Below are positions 7,141 through 7,646 of a DNA stretch of 7,646 bases, in pieces. The DNA lies in NCBI GenBank assembly GCA_023261405.1, contig JAHFOZ010000256.1:1-7646 (forward strand), given 5' to 3'. The translations under genes and the position numbers were made by a program. How positions within the stretch are numbered: position 1 is the stretch's first letter; each line of letters starts with the position of its first letter. Under the pieces are notes generated by a model that was not told where the DNA came from, did no database searches, and was given only the letters and a program-made list of their open reading frames with translations. The stretch is from Planctomycetota bacterium (GTDB lineage Bacteria; Planctomycetota; MHYJ01; JACPRB01).

Positions 7141-7159
7141 GCAGCATAATCTATGCGGC
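7141..7159. promoter_or_regulatory. Inverted repeat, possible operator
   Basis: GCATA (7144-7148) and TATGC (7152-7156) flank ATC; after one mismatch, GC (7141-7142) and GC (7158-7159) extend the symmetry to a 19-bp dyad. It is comparatively AT-rich for its surroundings and looks like a dimeric regulator site. It lies about 190 bp upstream of the GGDEF-EAL start and about 270 bp upstream of the murB start. The bound factor is unknown. Confidence 0.3.
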
Positions 7160-7311
7160 CGTTTCTGCGGGGGGCCATGGACGGGTTCCGGGAATCCTGA
7201 CGTGAGCTCCCCTCGATACTCCGGGGCGATCCGAAGGCGGACACCCTGGGGCACCCATCGTGGCGCCGACGATCCAGATTCCCGGGGGGGACCGTGCGTG
7301 GGGCAACCCGG

Positions 7312-7345
7312 GGATCCAAAGCGGATCCACCGACCGTCGGATCCA
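7312..7345. repeat. Three GGATCCA direct repeats just upstream of the murB promoter
   Basis: Copies at 7312-7318, 7323-7329 and 7339-7345 end 5 bp before the -35 hexamer. The first and third extend to GGATCCAAA and are 27 bp apart. A shorter GATCCA is at 7271-7276. Placement fits an activator or repressor binding array; no known regulator is recognised. Confidence 0.35.
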
Positions 7346-7350
7346 AAAAT

Positions 7351-7378
7351 TTGACTTTTATAAATTAGATGTTATGAT
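7351..7378 (+). promoter_or_regulatory. Sigma70-type promoter for murB
   Basis: TTGACT (7351-7356) matches the -35 consensus at five of six bases and TATGAT (7373-7378) matches the -10 at five of six, with a 16-bp spacer. Both lie in an AT-rich island that stands out sharply in this GC-rich window. Transcription would start near 7384-7386, giving a leader of about 44 nt before the GTG at 7429. Confidence 0.75.
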
Positions 7379-7387
7379 ATGGGGGCG

Positions 7388-7401
7388 GCCGGGATCCCGG
7401 C
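7388..7401. promoter_or_regulatory. 14-bp perfect palindrome at the murB transcription start region
   Basis: GCCGGGATCCCGGC is a perfect palindrome about 9 bp downstream of the -10 hexamer. It could be an operator overlapping the initially transcribed region, or a 5-bp hairpin with a GATC loop near the 5' end of the mRNA. GC-rich palindromes also arise by chance, so function is unproven. Confidence 0.35.
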
Positions 7402-7417
7402 GGGGACCGGCGAGAGA

Positions 7418-7423
7418 GAGGGG
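7418..7423 (+). promoter_or_regulatory. Ribosome binding site for murB
   Basis: GAGGGG lies 5 nt upstream of the GTG start at 7429. An ATG at 7424 is closer but in the wrong frame for MurB, so the GTG is used. Confidence 0.65.
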
Positions 7424-7428
7424 ATGCC

Positions 7429-7646
7429 GTGCTTGCCGTTCAGTCCTTCGAGACCTTCCTTCGCGAGGAGCGCGTCCCGTATCGCCGCGAGGTCTCCCTC
7501 GCCCCCTGCACCACCATGAAGGTCGGCGGCCCCGCCGAGTTTTTCGTCGAGCCCTCCGACCCGGAGCAGCTCGCCCGCGTCCTACGTGCCGCCCGGGAGG
7601 GCGGGGTGCCCCTCCGGTTCCTCGGCAGCGGTGCCAATCTGCTCGT
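7429..7646 (+). CDS. murB: UDP-N-acetylenolpyruvoylglucosamine reductase, N-terminal part (cut by window end)
   Basis: MurB is the cytoplasmic FAD enzyme that reduces UDP-GlcNAc-enolpyruvate to UDP-MurNAc with NADPH, the second committed step of peptidoglycan precursor synthesis. Only 72 complete codons are present; MurB proteins are usually around 300 residues, so most of the gene lies beyond the window. Diagnostic features are in the FAD-binding part: APCTTMKVGGPAEFFVEP at residues 25-42, the family's TTxxVGGPA motif, and FLGSGANLL at 64-72, matching the LGxG(S/A)NLL loop. The start is GTG at 7429, with GAGGGG 5 nt upstream; the next in-frame ATG (codon 30) would cut into the conserved motif. 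A strong promoter lies 50-80 bp upstream. No murC or murG precedes it, unlike common mur clusters; the neighbour is a divergent GGDEF-EAL gene. Confidence 0.93.
   Translation, partial: MLAVQSFETFLREERVPYRREVSLAPCTTMKVGGPAEFFVEPSDPEQLARVLRAAREGGVPLRFLGSGANLL

Larger units (their letters stand above)
6954..7428. other. 475-bp divergent intergenic region between the GGDEF-EAL gene and murB
   Basis: No protein family is recognisable in any frame; the short open frames here are unremarkable GC-driven ones. The region holds an imperfect hairpin (7063-7086), an inverted repeat (7141-7159), three direct GGATCCA repeats (7312-7345), an AT-rich island (about 7345-7380; 5 G/C in 36 bases) with a promoter, and a 14-bp palindrome (7388-7401). 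Regulatory content is concentrated in the last 120 bp, on the murB side. Confidence 0.7.

Noticed and set aside
4875..7205. 776-codon open frame on + antisense to the GGDEF-EAL gene
   Set aside because: Composition mirrors the complementary codons of the real gene and no family is recognisable, while the minus strand encodes complete PAS, GGDEF and EAL motifs.
7059..7346. 95-codon minus-strand frame in the intergenic region
   Set aside because: No ribosome site or recognisable domain, and it runs across the inverted repeat and promoter-proximal repeats; most likely non-coding.
7440..7637. 65-codon minus-strand frame
   Set aside because: Antisense to the clear MurB N-terminus.

Overview
This is a GC-rich bacterial chromosomal segment with three genes. 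No mobile element, CRISPR array, rRNA or tRNA is visible. MurB shows a peptidoglycan-making bacterium. The long BACON-like repeat protein, with a secreted-protein N-terminal module ending in FPLTIDPT and a Cys-Gly/hydrophobic/Arg4 C-terminus, fits environmental lineages such as Acidobacteriota, Myxococcota, Planctomycetota or related candidate phyla. The sequence alone does not fix the phylum.

Layout. (1) Positions 132-4382 (+) encode a 1416-residue surface or secreted protein: an N-terminal hydrophobic segment, a beta-rich module of about 200 residues, ten BACON-like Ig-fold repeats of 104-117 residues, and a short MYXO-CTERM-like C-terminal signal. (2) Positions 4428-6953 (-) encode an 841-residue cytoplasmic PAS-PAS-PAS-GGDEF-EAL cyclic-di-GMP protein. 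It converges on gene 1 with 45 bp between the stop codons. Its GGDEF and I-site motifs are intact, but the conserved KID triad of the EAL domain reads KIH. (3) Positions 6954-7428 are a 475-bp divergent intergenic region. It holds inverted and direct repeats and a conspicuous AT-rich island with a near-consensus sigma70 promoter reading right. (4) From 7429 (+) to the window edge is the first 72 codons of murB, starting at GTG, with its own promoter and ribosome binding site.

How they fit together. Gene 1 is probably exposed at the cell surface and gene 2 is an intracellular second-messenger regulator. Cyclic-di-GMP often controls surface adhesion, so a link is conceivable, but the genes are convergent and adjacency is the only support here. 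murB belongs to cell-wall precursor synthesis and appears to start its own transcription unit.

No clearly new multi-gene system is evident. The points most worth following up are the architecture and three-by-three repeat organisation of the large protein, its Cys-containing C-terminal signal, the KIH substitution in the EAL domain, and the repeat-decorated promoter in front of murB.
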